DNA of 64,000 nucleotides from Cryomorpha sp963748925 (GTDB lineage: Bacteria > Bacteroidota > Bacteroidia > Flavobacteriales_D > Cryomorphaceae): assembly GCA_963748925.1 (NCBI GenBank), contig CAVVKG010000001.1:186001-250000 (forward strand), given 5' to 3'. The position numbers were made by a program, and so were the translations under genes. This document shows positions 1 through 8,562 of this stretch, in pieces; the first letter of the stretch is position 1; the number at the start of each line of letters is the position of its first letter. Below the pieces are notes generated by a model. That model saw only the letters and a program-made list of their open reading frames with translations, was not told the origin of the DNA and did not search any database.

Positions 1-618
1 GTAACTCTTGAGCCTATTATTCTTGGCGGCGACTTGTTTAAAATAGCAAAGGAAGTAGTCAATCGGTTGAAGCCAGATTTAATTGTAGCCGGAACACATG
101 GGTCCGACGGAATTCATCTCAGTTTATTTGGAAGTGCTATCCACAAACTGGTACGCGAAGTATCGGCTCCTACACTAGTAATCGGAAAACAGTGTAAGCC
201 GATGAAATCTGGATTTAAAAAAGTACTCTTACCTGCTAGTATTCACGATTATTACATAGAGGAAGTAAAACGGGCTTGCGAACTACTAGAGGAAGGCGGA
301 GAAGTGATCTTATACGCAATAGTTCATCCCGATGTACCTCTTGAGCCAGTTGTACTTGAGAATTTGGAAAAGGCCAAAGCACTGCTTGAAAAGCAAAACG
401 TTTCCTGGAATTATATCGAGGAAGATGCCAAGCCGCATCAAACTGGCTTTGCAGTGCAAACCCTTGAATACATGCGCGAAAATGATGTTGAAATGATTGC
501 AATCTCTGCCGAAGTATCAAAGAGATTTAAACTCTTTGGAAAACTTGATAAGGAGGAGATATTGCTGAATGAAGACGGGATTATGGTACTTTGCGCGAAT
601 AGAACTTTGTCTGAATAA
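1..618 (+). CDS. Universal stress protein (UspA family), 5'-truncated by the window edge
   Basis: The reading frame is open from base 1 (V-T-L-E-P-I...), so the true start lies upstream and about 205 residues are visible. The first part holds the ATP-binding motif of the Usp fold, G-x2-G-x9-G-S (GTHGSDGIHLSLFGS), followed by VSAPTLVI, the usual last strand of a Usp domain. A second Usp-like domain starts at KKVLLPASI. Its C-terminal strand (GIMVLCAN) is kept, but it lacks the G-x2-G-x9-G motif, so only the first domain should bind ATP. Tandem Usp proteins of about 280 residues with one degenerate half are common in Bacteroidota. They are cytoplasmic stress-response proteins, and the exact function here cannot be read from sequence. 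Confidence 0.85.
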   Translation, partial: VTLEPIILGGDLFKIAKEVVNRLKPDLIVAGTHGSDGIHLSLFGSAIHKLVREVSAPTLVIGKQCKPMKSGFKKVLLPASIHDYYIEEVKRACELLEEGGEVILYAIVHPDVPLEPVVLENLEKAKALLEKQNVSWNYIEEDAKPHQTGFAVQTLEYMRENDVEMIAISAEVSKRFKLFGKLDKEEILLNEDGIMVLCANRTLSE

Positions 619-698
619 TCTTACTGAAAAGAATTTTCGGATTTGACTATCACCAAAAGGCGGCCTGGATTCATCGGCAAGAACCCTGTTTTATAATT

Positions 699-1130
699 TT
701 AAATCTCTGTTTCTAGTTTTTTAATCGCTTCCGTCACTATATCGGCATGATCAAATCCCAGCGCAGGTAATTGTTTTACATTGTTCCAGCCAACGTCGGC
801 AGCATCTGAAGATGCTTGGATGGAAACATTACTTTTTTGAACTTTTCCCATAAAGACAATGGTTACCGTTTGGCCGCGAGGATCACGACCCGGGTCGCCG
901 TAAGCTTTAAATTGGGTCAGACTTTTAATTTTAAGCGACGTTTCCTCTTCCAGCTCCCTGATAGCAGCATCTTCCAGCGTTTCGCCCGCATCCACAAATC
1001 CACCAGGAAGTACCCATTGTCCTTTAAAAGGTTCATTTTTACGCTTTACTAACAGGATACTTACATTATTTTCATCGGTTGAAAATATCGCGATATCTAC
1101 TGTGATCTTTATATTTTGATTTATAGGCAT
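699..1130 (-). CDS. Nudix hydrolase
   Basis: A Nudix box is complete: G-x5-E-x7-R-E-L-x-E-E-T (GGFVDAGE...RELEEET, about residues 43-65 of the chosen start). Nudix enzymes hydrolyse nucleoside diphosphates linked to another group, and the Glu residues of REUxEE bind Mg2+. The following segment FKAYGDPGRDPRGQTVT resembles ADP-ribose or NADH pyrophosphatase-type Nudix proteins, but the substrate cannot be assigned. The frame continues upstream to a GTG at 1199. I chose the ATG at 1130 (MPINQNIKIT) because the longer forms would run into the promoter region of the divergent gene at 1212. The ATG at 1151 is the alternative. The expected length is about 143 aa. Confidence 0.88.
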   Translation of the reverse strand: MPINQNIKITVDIAIFSTDENNVSILLVKRKNEPFKGQWVLPGGFVDAGETLEDAAIRELEEETSLKIKSLTQFKAYGDPGRDPRGQTVTIVFMGKVQKSNVSIQASSDAADVGWNNVKQLPALGFDHADIVTEAIKKLETEI

Positions 1131-1181
1131 CTTCAAATATCGAAAATTCATATTATATAGGTGTTTTATTGCTAGCCTTTT

Positions 1182-1189
1182 TATATTTG
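1182..1189 (+). promoter_or_regulatory. Putative Bacteroidota -7 box (TATATTTG)
   Basis: TATATTTG matches the Bacteroidota -7 consensus TAnnTTTG and ends 22 bases before the ATG at 1212. No convincing -33 TTTG is seen at the usual 19-21 bp spacing. Confidence 0.4.
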
Positions 1190-1211
1190 ACACAACCACT
1201 CAATTAATAGC

Positions 1212-2210
1212 ATGATATTGGTTTATTTTATTTTCGCAATTGTTCTTACTCTTGTAAACCTCTTACCTATGGTGCCAAACCAGCATTGGATGTTTCGTGT
1301 TTGGGATTTTGGTCGTATTCAGCTTCTTGGGCTTGAGGTAATCGTTTTCATCTTCGGGTGGTTTGTTATAGAAAATCCGCAATGGGTGTTCTATTTGGTT
1401 CAGGGACTCATGCTATTGGTAATGATTCAGAACATTTGGCTCTTGTTGCCTTATACAGGAATCTATAAAGTAAAGAAGCGGGTCAAAACCAGAGAATCAT
1501 CAGAAAAAGTGGCTATCCTTTCGGTAAATGTTTTACAATTCAATACTGATTATCAAAAATTGATTGATAAAATAGATGAGATTGATCCCGATATCGTTTT
1601 CACAGTAGAGAGCAATAGCGACTGGGAGCAAGCATTGAGAGTAATTGAATCAGAATATTCGCATCGGCATAAGCAAACCCTAGAAAATACCTACGGAATG
1701 CATTTTTATTCTAAGCTGGAAATTTTAAATGCAACTACACATTATTTTGTTTCAGATGACATTCCAAGCTTTGAAATAGACTTAAAAATGGCTGACGGAA
1801 CAAGTTTTACTGTCTTCGGAGTTCATCCACCTCCTCCAAGTCCGAGCGAAGAAGAAACCTCCAAGGAGCGTGATGGTGATCTATTGTCGGTGGCAAAAAA
1901 AGTAAAAGAATATAATAAAACGGTCATAGTAGTAGGTGATTTCAACAATGTGGCCTGGGCTCGTTCATCTCAATTGTTTCGTAAAACTTCACAACTTATC
2001 GATCCGCGAAGGGGCTATGGACTTGTGGCTACTTTTCATGCAAAATATCGATTGCTCCGCGTACCTATCGATTTACTTTTTCACTCAAGTGATGTATTTG
2101 TAGAAGAATTTAAAACTCTCGGTTATATAGGTTCAGATCATTTTCCTATGTACTGCCAATTTTATATCGATAGGGACGATCCCTACACAGGAAAAGGAAA
2201 TAGAAAGTGA
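1212..2210 (+). CDS. Membrane-anchored endonuclease/exonuclease/phosphatase (EEP) family protein
   Basis: The 332-residue protein starts with three hydrophobic segments (about residues 1-20, 36-53 and 58-80), followed by a basic stretch (KVKKRVKTR). The rest is an EEP-fold domain: ILSVNVLQFN (first strand), VFTVESNSDW with the metal-binding Glu, VVGDFNNVAW with the D-x-N motif, and a C-terminal GSDHFP with the catalytic Asp-His. This order is that of DNase I-like phosphodiesterases. The common Bacteroidota form has the same layout of three membrane helices plus EEP and an unknown substrate. The domain's side of the membrane is not certain. The protein is divergent from the Nudix gene and has no clear operon partner. 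Confidence 0.82.
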   Translation: MILVYFIFAIVLTLVNLLPMVPNQHWMFRVWDFGRIQLLGLEVIVFIFGWFVIENPQWVFYLVQGLMLLVMIQNIWLLLPYTGIYKVKKRVKTRESSEKVAILSVNVLQFNTDYQKLIDKIDEIDPDIVFTVESNSDWEQALRVIESEYSHRHKQTLENTYGMHFYSKLEILNATTHYFVSDDIPSFEIDLKMADGTSFTVFGVHPPPPSPSEEETSKERDGDLLSVAKKVKEYNKTVIVVGDFNNVAWARSSQLFRKTSQLIDPRRGYGLVATFHAKYRLLRVPIDLLFHSSDVFVEEFKTLGYIGSDHFPMYCQFYIDRDDPYTGKGNRK

Positions 2211-2857
2211 AGAGCCGGGAGATAGTGAAGAAGCGGAAGAGATGATAAGAGAGGGTGAAAAGGAAAATGGAGATAGGGATACTGTTGCATCAGAGTGACA
2301 GGGAATGAAAGGTCATCTGGCTTTTCTGAAAACACTGTAAATATTTGCGCAAACTTTTTTTTAGAAAAGTTGAAAATGAAAACCCGATGGCGAACCATCG
2401 GGCATTTTCTATGAAGCAGAATAAACTGCACAAATGCCTTTTTAGTGAAAATTGGATCTCATTAATAAGGAATTTGCATAAGGAAGGTACAGTTTTCTTT
2501 TAATTTTATATAAGGATCCCTGCTTTTTATTTTCGAAAATCCTCTAATGCGCTGGTATAAAGATCTTTAATTTGGATGAAAGAAGTGTTGATAGTTTCTC
2601 GCAGACAGAATTCTGAAATCTAGTTTTTCATTTGGTGTCTAAAACTTCTTTTCGTAACTATATTTTTTGTGGAGCCTATTTATCAAATTGTTTGTTTTTT
2701 CTGCAAAACTAATAGAGCATCTCCATTAATCTTTCGCAGATATGCTTACATTTCTTTCGAAACTAATAGCTGTGATTTTAAAGTAAACACAGCTGATAGT
2801 AATCACCAGAATAGCTGGAAATTCGAAATATAATTCAAGTAATAAAACAGAACTCAG
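2211..2857. other. Intergenic region (647 bp) before ppsA
   Basis: The first 100 bases are purine-rich, then a strong hairpin follows (2372-2409). The remaining 450 AT-rich bases contain no gene, tRNA or consensus TAnnTTTG box that I can support. A long 5' region for ppsA is possible. Confidence 0.5.
2372..2409. terminator. Bidirectional hairpin terminator
   Basis: CCCGATGG-CGAA-CCATCGGG is a perfect 8-bp stem with a tetraloop. It is extended by GAAAATG/CATTTTC on the outside, with an AAAA bulge on the left. It lies 160 bp after the EEP gene and is T-rich on both strands. Confidence 0.7.
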
Positions 2858-5290
2858 ATGAGCAATACCCCATTTATAGTAGATTTAAAAGAAGTAGATC
2901 TTTCCATGCTCGATAGCGTTGGCGGCAAGAATGCCTCACTTGGAGAAATGATTCAAAACCTTTCGAGCCGCGGCATTTCAGTGCCAGGTGGTTTCGTAAT
3001 TACTGTACATGCTTTTAATAGCTATATCGAGCACAATAATCTACGCACGCGTATAGATTCTATACTTAATAATTTGGATCCTAGCGATATTGTAGCACTG
3101 CGTAAGGCCGGTTCAAATATCAGGCGTATGGTTTCTGATGGAGTGTTTTCTCCTGAGTTGCAAGCAGAGATTAAGGAGCGCTACATTGCTCTTTCTGAGC
3201 AGTATGGAAATGAAGGTACCGATGTAGCTGTTCGTTCATCGGCTACAGCCGAAGATTTGCCTGATGCTTCATTTGCCGGCCAGCAAGAAACTTTTTTGAA
3301 TGTACGGGGTACCCAGGCACTTTTAAACTCTGTAAAAAGTTGTTTCGCTTCTCTTTACAACGATAGAGCCATTTCTTACCGCCAGGAACGGGGCTTTGAT
3401 CACAATGTCGTTCGCCTCTCGGTTGGGGTGCAAAAGATGGTGCGATCTGATATAGGAGCCTCGGGAGTTGCTTTTTCTATAGATACCGAAAGTGGATTTC
3501 GTGATGCTGTGATAATCAATGGAGCCTACGGATTAGGCGAACTTATTGTGCAGGGAGAAATATCGCCTGATGAGTTTATAGTATACAAGCCAAAGCTTGA
3601 GGATAAAGAGCTTAACCCTATTATCGAAAAGAAGATGGGGCAGAAGCATCATAAAATGGTATATGGTACTACCCTAACCGAACTAGTGAAGCGCGTACCA
3701 GTAGACCGCAGGTTGAGTCAGCAATTTTGCATCACGGAAGATCAAATTCTTCAACTGGCACGCTGGGTAGTAGAAATTGAGAAGTATTACACAGAGAAGC
3801 GTGGCACCTGGACACCGATGGATGTGGAGTGGGCGCTAGATGGATTAAACCATGAGATGTATATCGTACAGGCACGACCGGAAACCATCCATTCGCAAGG
3901 GGAAACCGGTAAGGTGCTGGAGTACCATTTGAACGAAACACCAACGCCGGACAAATTGCTGATGGAAGGAATCGCTGTGGGAGACAGAATTGGAGCAGGT
4001 AAGGTGCACAAGCTTTTCACTTTGGATGGTCGTGATGGGAGTGAAGATGAGGCTGCATTTCAACAAGGAGAAGTGCTCGTTACTGAAATGACCGATCCCG
4101 ATTGGGAGCCACTAATGAAAAAAGCCTCGGCTATCATTACCGATAAGGGTGGCCGAACTTGCCATGCCGCTATTGTGGCTCGTGAAATGGGTATTCCCGC
4201 TATCGTCGGCACAGGAAATGCAAGTAAGAAATTTGAAAACGGACAAGAACTTACCGTGTCATGTGCAGAAGGTGAGGTTGGTAAGGTGTACTCAGGAAAA
4301 ATTGCCTTTTCAAAAACAGAAACGCTCTTGAATGATTTGCCTGTAACAAAAATACCCGTGATGATGAATGTCGCTTCACCCGATCTGGCATTTAAGTTCT
4401 CAAGAATCCCCAGCGCAGGTGTTGGGCTGGCTCGCGAAGAGTTTATCATTAACAATTATATTAAGGCTCACCCGCTTGCATTACTCAACCACAAGGAATT
4501 GGGTGATGAGAAGCTTAGCAAAAAGATTGGCGAGCTTACACATGGATTTGAAAATGAGCGCGACTTTTTTATCAAGAAATTGTCTTACGGAGTAGGTAGA
4601 ATTGCAGCGGCATTCTATCCAAAACAGGTCATCGTGCGCTTTTCTGATTTTAAATCAAATGAGTACATGAACCTCCTCGGCGGAAGCTATTACGAGCCAA
4701 AGGAGGAAAACCCAATGATAGGTTGGCGTGGAGCTTCGCGTTACTATTCAGAGGCTTACAAGGAGGCTTTTGGCCTCGAATGCAAAGCGATTAAAAAAGT
4801 AAGAGACGAAATGGGACTGGAAAACGTTACCGTCATGATTCCATTTTGCCGCACCCCGGAAGAGATGCAGCGCGTGCTCGCTACCATGGCCGAGTTTGGA
4901 CTGGTGAGAGGTGAAAACGGACTCAAAGTTTTTCTTATGGCAGAACTGCCATCGAATATCTTACTCGCCGATGAATTTGCTGATTATATTGATGGTTTTT
5001 CTATAGGATCAAATGACCTAACTCAATTAACACTGGGTCTTGATCGGGACTCAAGCCTCGTAGCTCACCTATACGATGAACGCAACAGAGCCGTGAAAAT
5101 GATGATAAGCATGCTGATAAAAACGGCCAAAGCCAAAGGAGTTAAAGTTGGTATTTGTGGTCAGGGACCATCCGATTTTCCTGATTTTGCCGAGTTTTTG
5201 GTGAAAGAGGGGATAGATACGATCTCTGTAACGCCAGATTCTATTTTGAAAACTTTGAAGGCTATTCATAAGCTTGAAAACGAGGGGTGA
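2858..5290 (+). CDS. ppsA: Phosphoenolpyruvate synthase (pyruvate, water dikinase)
   Basis: This 810-residue protein has the full three-domain layout of PEP synthase (EC 2.7.9.2): pyruvate + ATP + H2O to PEP + AMP + Pi, the gluconeogenic entry step. The N-terminal ATP-grasp part contains GGKNASLGEM and VRSSATAEDLPDASFAGQQE. The phosphohistidine domain carries TDKGGRTCHAAI, with the phosphorylated His at residue 436. The C-terminal PEP-binding barrel has IGSNDLTQLTLGLDRD and the catalytic Cys767 in GICGQGPSD. Length and motifs match E. coli PpsA (about 790 aa) rather than pyruvate phosphate dikinase. It appears monocistronic, ends at a hairpin terminator, and has no PpsR partner nearby. Confidence 0.96.
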   Translation: MSNTPFIVDLKEVDLSMLDSVGGKNASLGEMIQNLSSRGISVPGGFVITVHAFNSYIEHNNLRTRIDSILNNLDPSDIVALRKAGSNIRRMVSDGVFSPELQAEIKERYIALSEQYGNEGTDVAVRSSATAEDLPDASFAGQQETFLNVRGTQALLNSVKSCFASLYNDRAISYRQERGFDHNVVRLSVGVQKMVRSDIGASGVAFSIDTESGFRDAVIINGAYGLGELIVQGEISPDEFIVYKPKLEDKELNPIIEKKMGQKHHKMVYGTTLTELVKRVPVDRRLSQQFCITEDQILQLARWVVEIEKYYTEKRGTWTPMDVEWALDGLNHEMYIVQARPETIHSQGETGKVLEYHLNETPTPDKLLMEGIAVGDRIGAGKVHKLFTLDGRDGSEDEAAFQQGEVLVTEMTDPDWEPLMKKASAIITDKGGRTCHAAIVAREMGIPAIVGTGNASKKFENGQELTVSCAEGEVGKVYSGKIAFSKTETLLNDLPVTKIPVMMNVASPDLAFKFSRIPSAGVGLAREEFIINNYIKAHPLALLNHKELGDEKLSKKIGELTHGFENERDFFIKKLSYGVGRIAAAFYPKQVIVRFSDFKSNEYMNLLGGSYYEPKEENPMIGWRGASRYYSEAYKEAFGLECKAIKKVRDEMGLENVTVMIPFCRTPEEMQRVLATMAEFGLVRGENGLKVFLMAELPSNILLADEFADYIDGFSIGSNDLTQLTLGLDRDSSLVAHLYDERNRAVKMMISMLIKTAKAKGVKVGICGQGPSDFPDFAEFLVKEGIDTISVTPDSILKTLKAIHKLENEG

Positions 5291-5336
5291 TAATTACTTC
5301 CGTAGATCATTAAGTTTATTCGTTTTTTCAAAATAA

Positions 5337-5363
5337 AAAAAGGCAGCTGGAAGGCTGCCTTTT
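5337..5363. terminator. Bidirectional terminator between convergent genes
   Basis: AGGCAGC-TGGAAG-GCTGCCT is flanked by A-rich and T-rich runs. It can end ppsA on the plus strand and the TPR lipoprotein gene on the minus strand. Confidence 0.85.
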
Positions 5364-5386
5364 CATTACTAATCATTTTAGTATTT

Positions 5387-6671
5387 CTATAATTTATTCA
5401 CCTCCGTCATTACAACAGGTCCCAGCTCAAAGCTGGCTCCTTCCAATTCTTTTTTCATTGAGTTTGCCTCTGCATGCAAACCATTGGCCTTATAAACCAG
5501 TGCACTGTGATACTGCGCCATCGGCTCAGAAGTTTTTCCTTTTACATACTTGTCGATCGTTTTCAGAGCTTGTTCTTTTTGACCTGCTTTGAGTTGTGCG
5601 TAAGCCAGGAGCTGATAGGTCTCAGGCGTTGCTCGATTTTCAATTTCAGCTTGGGCAAGCGAAAGTGCTTTCTCAGGATCTCTTTCGGCAAAAAGTTCAA
5701 TGAGGTAGGTGTTGTACATATCTCCGTAAGCCATATTTGAAACCGCTGCGACAAAAGCATCTAGATTTTCAGATTCCGCCTGGTTGTTTCCATTATAAGC
5801 TGCCATTTCTGCTTTTAGCAAGTAATAGTCGGGAACATTATGACTTTTCGCTGCAGCATCAAGAATCCGGTTGGCTTCTTCTGTATTTCTATCATTTGCG
5901 TAGGCTATCCAGGCAATTCCTTTTTTAGCGTAGGAATTATCCGGCTGAATTTCAAGAGTTTTTAGGTAGTGCTGGTAAGATTCATCTATTCTGCCCGCAT
6001 GTCCGTAAAAGTCAGCAAGGTTGGTGTACGACCATATCTTGAGTGTTTTATTGTCCGAAGATTCGGCAATTGCTTTAGCCTTTTCCATGTAGCGAATGGC
6101 TTCATCGAGATTTCCCAAATGATCATTCCATTTAGACCTGCGAATTAAAAAGGCAAACCTGTTTTCATTTTCAACGTGTTGCAGCATTTTTCCCGCCTCT
6201 TCATAATGGCCAAGCTCCATATAGACATCAAAAAGCATCAAGGTGCGTTTCGTATTTATCTGAAGGACCTTCGAGACTTTCTTCCAATAATTTTTCAGCT
6301 TCCTTAAAGCGGTGCTGAGAAATATAATTGTGTGCCAGTGACCGGGTAAATCCGTCTTTATTATTTGCAGAGAGCTCAATACCCTTTTTGTAAAGCACCT
6401 CGGCTTTTTTCAAGTTTTCAATATCGCCAGTTGCAGTAAAAAGAGCTCCATAGGAACCGGCTGCTCCGCTTATATCGCCTACTCCTGTTGTGTCATCATT
6501 TATTCTGCTATTCCAGAACTTATGGCTTTCCAAGGCGTTTTCAAGACCGGGTTGCTCTGCAGTAGTGAGGTAAGTATTGTAATCTGCAGGATTGGCAATT
6601 TGTTTATCTGAATTCGTTCCGCAAGCTGTTAACAAGCCCAATGCAGCAATTATGAGTGGTAAGGTTTTCAT
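5387..6671 (-). pseudogene. TPR-repeat lipoprotein, split by one frameshift
   Basis: Two overlapping minus-strand frames (6671 to 6228 and 6379 to 5387) together encode one TPR lipoprotein. The first begins MKTLPLIIAALGLLTAC, a lipoprotein signal with lipobox LTAC, followed by TPR-like helices (ENLKKAEVLYKKGIEL; RFKEAEKLLEESLEG). It stops at 6228 just after DKYETHLDAF. The second continues the same protein with LFDVYMELGHYEEAGKML and further TPRs to VVMTEVNKL. Removing one base in the AA at 6240-6241 restores a single frame of 427 residues (...ETHLMLFDVYMEL...). It is either an assembly indel or a recent mutation. It lies 72 bp downstream of two DUF4331 genes on the same strand, so it is probably part of that operon. 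TPR proteins mediate protein-protein contacts, and the partner is unknown. Confidence 0.8.
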
Positions 6672-6743
6672 GCTTTCTGATTTGTGGTTGAAGTAAAATA
6701 AAAAGGGACGCATTCAGCGCCCCTTTTCGATGAGTTAATTCAA

Positions 6744-7355
6744 TTACGAGTTGGGCACGTTCAAATAAGGAAATCCTTGATTGTATGTGCGGCTTCCCGA
6801 ACCAACACCGTCGCTGGTAAGTTGAGGGGTTCCACCATTTCCGTCAAATCTCGCTCCGTCGTTACCACCAAACATTAGAGTAAGTGATACGTCGATTACG
6901 TCATCCGATAGTTTTCTACCCGTAAGAGCCAACCCGGTATTTGGGTTGAAATAAATTGTTTCTCCCTCAGGTGCTACCTGCAATGCATCAAATTGTGCAA
7001 GAACAGTAGTAAAAGTTGGAGCATCAAGCCCTAAAATATTGGCTTCGTAGTCGAGGTCAACTCCCAGAGCATCGCCATACACGTCGTGGTATGCTTCCAG
7101 TGTTCCTTCAAATGTTGGTTGAAAAGAAGTACGCTCGGATACAATACTCGTATTGAAATTATTCTTTACCATATCGCTTCCGCTAAATACTGTGTTAATT
7201 CCCGGGCGACCCATTATGTCCTCCTGGGTGTACGTTCCGGTAAAAGTGGGTTCCTGTGGTGGCATTTGATCATCTGTATCATCGTCACTGTTACATTGAA
7301 CCAGCGTGAGCGAGGCAAACAAAGCCACGAATATGAATTTTATCTTTTTCATCAT
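6744..7355 (-). CDS. DUF4331-like lipoprotein (C-terminal-type half)
   Basis: The 203-residue protein has signal MMKKIKFIFVALFASLTLVQC (lipobox LVQC) and an acidic linker (NSDDDTDDQ). Its second half contains NPNTGLALTGRKLSDDVID and SLTLMFGG, ending in FPYLNVPNS. The G-R-x-L-x-D-D-V-I-D segment is what I associate with the C-terminal part of DUF4331 proteins. The N-terminal DHIDSP element is missing here but present in the neighbour at 7443-8159. The two genes may therefore be the halves of a family that is often one chain. Function is unknown. It sits second in a minus-strand run of DUF4331, DUF4331 and TPR lipoprotein. Confidence 0.6.
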   Translation of the reverse strand: MMKKIKFIFVALFASLTLVQCNSDDDTDDQMPPQEPTFTGTYTQEDIMGRPGINTVFSGSDMVKNNFNTSIVSERTSFQPTFEGTLEAYHDVYGDALGVDLDYEANILGLDAPTFTTVLAQFDALQVAPEGETIYFNPNTGLALTGRKLSDDVIDVSLTLMFGGNDGARFDGNGGTPQLTSDGVGSGSRTYNQGFPYLNVPNS

Positions 7356-7442
7356 TATTTCTTTTTTAAATGTTTTTGATTTTGGTGTTGACTATAATGA
7401 CCATTGTTTGATTGTGATTCATTAGGTCAATACCTGTGATTT

Positions 7443-8159
7443 CTATTTTCTTTTAGTTGAAACCCAAACATTGTAAGCGTTTGGCAATCCGTTTATTCCA
7501 ACAGCTCCGGCTACGTGGGCTGGCGCTTCACCGAGCATTGAGTTTGGTACTTCTACCACAATGGCGAGTACATTTAAATCGGCAAAGAAGTCGGTTGCCT
7601 CACCTGCCGGTAAGAAACCATTGGGAGCAGCAGCACCCGAGACTACCTGATTAAACTGGTTGAAATCAAAAAAGAATGGGTCGCGTCGCGGACCGGCATA
7701 AAAACTCATTCCGTCACCATTTCCTACAATGGCGTTAGCACCAGTAGAAACCTCTACATTATTTCTATTTGCGGAAGTTAAAATAGTACTGTTAAGGCCT
7801 GTCTCTGCCGGAGCAGCAGGACCAAAAAAGTACATTTGGTTTCCACGACGAATAGCTTGAATAACAAGATCTTCTACGAAATCACCATCATTATCGATAT
7901 TAAATTCAACCAGCACGTTTTCGTCAAATTTTGCATCGTCCGTTTGAGAGCCTGGCATTAACGGTCCCTGTAACGTGGCAATAAATACGGTATTGTCAGG
8001 ATTGTCGCCTTCAAAGGCAAATAGATCCGCAATATCTGATGTTGAGCTTGCTACATTTGGCGAGTCAATGTGGTCGGCAGCGATAATCGCAACGCCTACA
8101 CCGGCTACCAAAAGGCCACCTGCAAGTAAGGTAAGTAGTTTAGTTTTTTTCTTAATCAT
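7443..8159 (-). CDS. DUF4331 domain-containing protein
   Basis: The 238-residue protein has an N-terminal hydrophobic segment (LLTLLAGGLLVAGVGVAIIAA), directly followed by DHIDSPNVASSTSDIADLFAF. This is the signature start of DUF4331 proteins, a His/Asp-containing N-terminus then a D-x-Y/F-x-F strand. Later segments FDENVLVEFNIDNDGDFVED and GMSFYAGPRRDPFFFDFNQF also fit that family. It is exported, probably with the hydrophobic segment cleaved before DHIDSP. The biochemical function of DUF4331 is not known to me. It is the first gene of the cluster that includes the lipoprotein at 6744 and the TPR lipoprotein. Confidence 0.8.
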   Translation of the reverse strand: MIKKKTKLLTLLAGGLLVAGVGVAIIAADHIDSPNVASSTSDIADLFAFEGDNPDNTVFIATLQGPLMPGSQTDDAKFDENVLVEFNIDNDGDFVEDLVIQAIRRGNQMYFFGPAAPAETGLNSTILTSANRNNVEVSTGANAIVGNGDGMSFYAGPRRDPFFFDFNQFNQVVSGAAAPNGFLPAGEATDFFADLNVLAIVVEVPNSMLGEAPAHVAGAVGINGLPNAYNVWVSTKRK

Positions 8160-8558
8160 TGTTACTGTGTTTTCATTGTTTGGTTCAGTTACGCTTCTAT
8201 TTGTGTTTTAGATTTTTAGATGGATGTTTTTTTTCGATTGCTGGTTTTTTGATGTGGTCAATATTTTGAACGATCCGTTTCTATTCGGTCTTGTCTATTA
8301 TTTTAGTTTCATGCTTGAATTTATTTCCGGCCTTTTGTCGTGATCTATTGTTTCGGTTTTACGTGTTGACGGACAGAGCTATCCGCAGGAGCCCTTTTTT
8401 TGCGAAGCAAGAAGTTGCTTTTAGGATTTTAGTGAAGAATTTTTAAGTTTGAGTTTCTTCTTCTGACAGCTAGTAACTTAGTGTTTTTATTCAAAAATTA
8501 GCTAACAAAAATAGCGTGTAGGCTTAATGCTAATTATATTTGCATAGTAATTTTTACT
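8160..8558. other. Divergent intergenic region (399 bp)
   Basis: It separates the DUF4331 operon (minus) from the dnaE2-like gene (plus). The left 300 bases are T-rich on the plus strand with no gene. The last 28 bases hold a -7 box and a palindrome, listed separately. Confidence 0.5.
8535..8542 (+). promoter_or_regulatory. Putative -7 box (TATATTTG) of the dnaE2-like gene
   Basis: TATATTTG matches TAnnTTTG and ends 16 bases before the ATG at 8559, so the transcript would have almost no leader. It shares its last base with the palindrome at 8542-8562. Confidence 0.5.
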
Positions 8559-8562
8559 ATGC
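8542..8562. promoter_or_regulatory. Perfect 21-bp palindrome over the dnaE2 start codon, candidate operator
   Basis: GCATAGTAA-TTT-TTACTATGC has two perfect 9-bp arms around a 3-bp spacer. It starts at the last base of the -7 box and includes the ATG. A repressor bound here would block initiation. The same symmetry could also hide the start codon in an RNA hairpin. Confidence 0.6.

Noticed and set aside
2183..2431. Minus-strand 82-codon open frame over the end of the EEP gene and the hairpin region
   Set aside because: It runs through the terminator stem and purine-rich plus-strand sequence, has biased low-complexity content (Pro/Leu/His/Phe) and no ribosome binding site. It is a shadow frame.
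4060..4455. 131-codon minus-strand frame within ppsA
   Set aside because: It lies fully inside a strongly conserved gene and lacks any recognisable domain or start signal.
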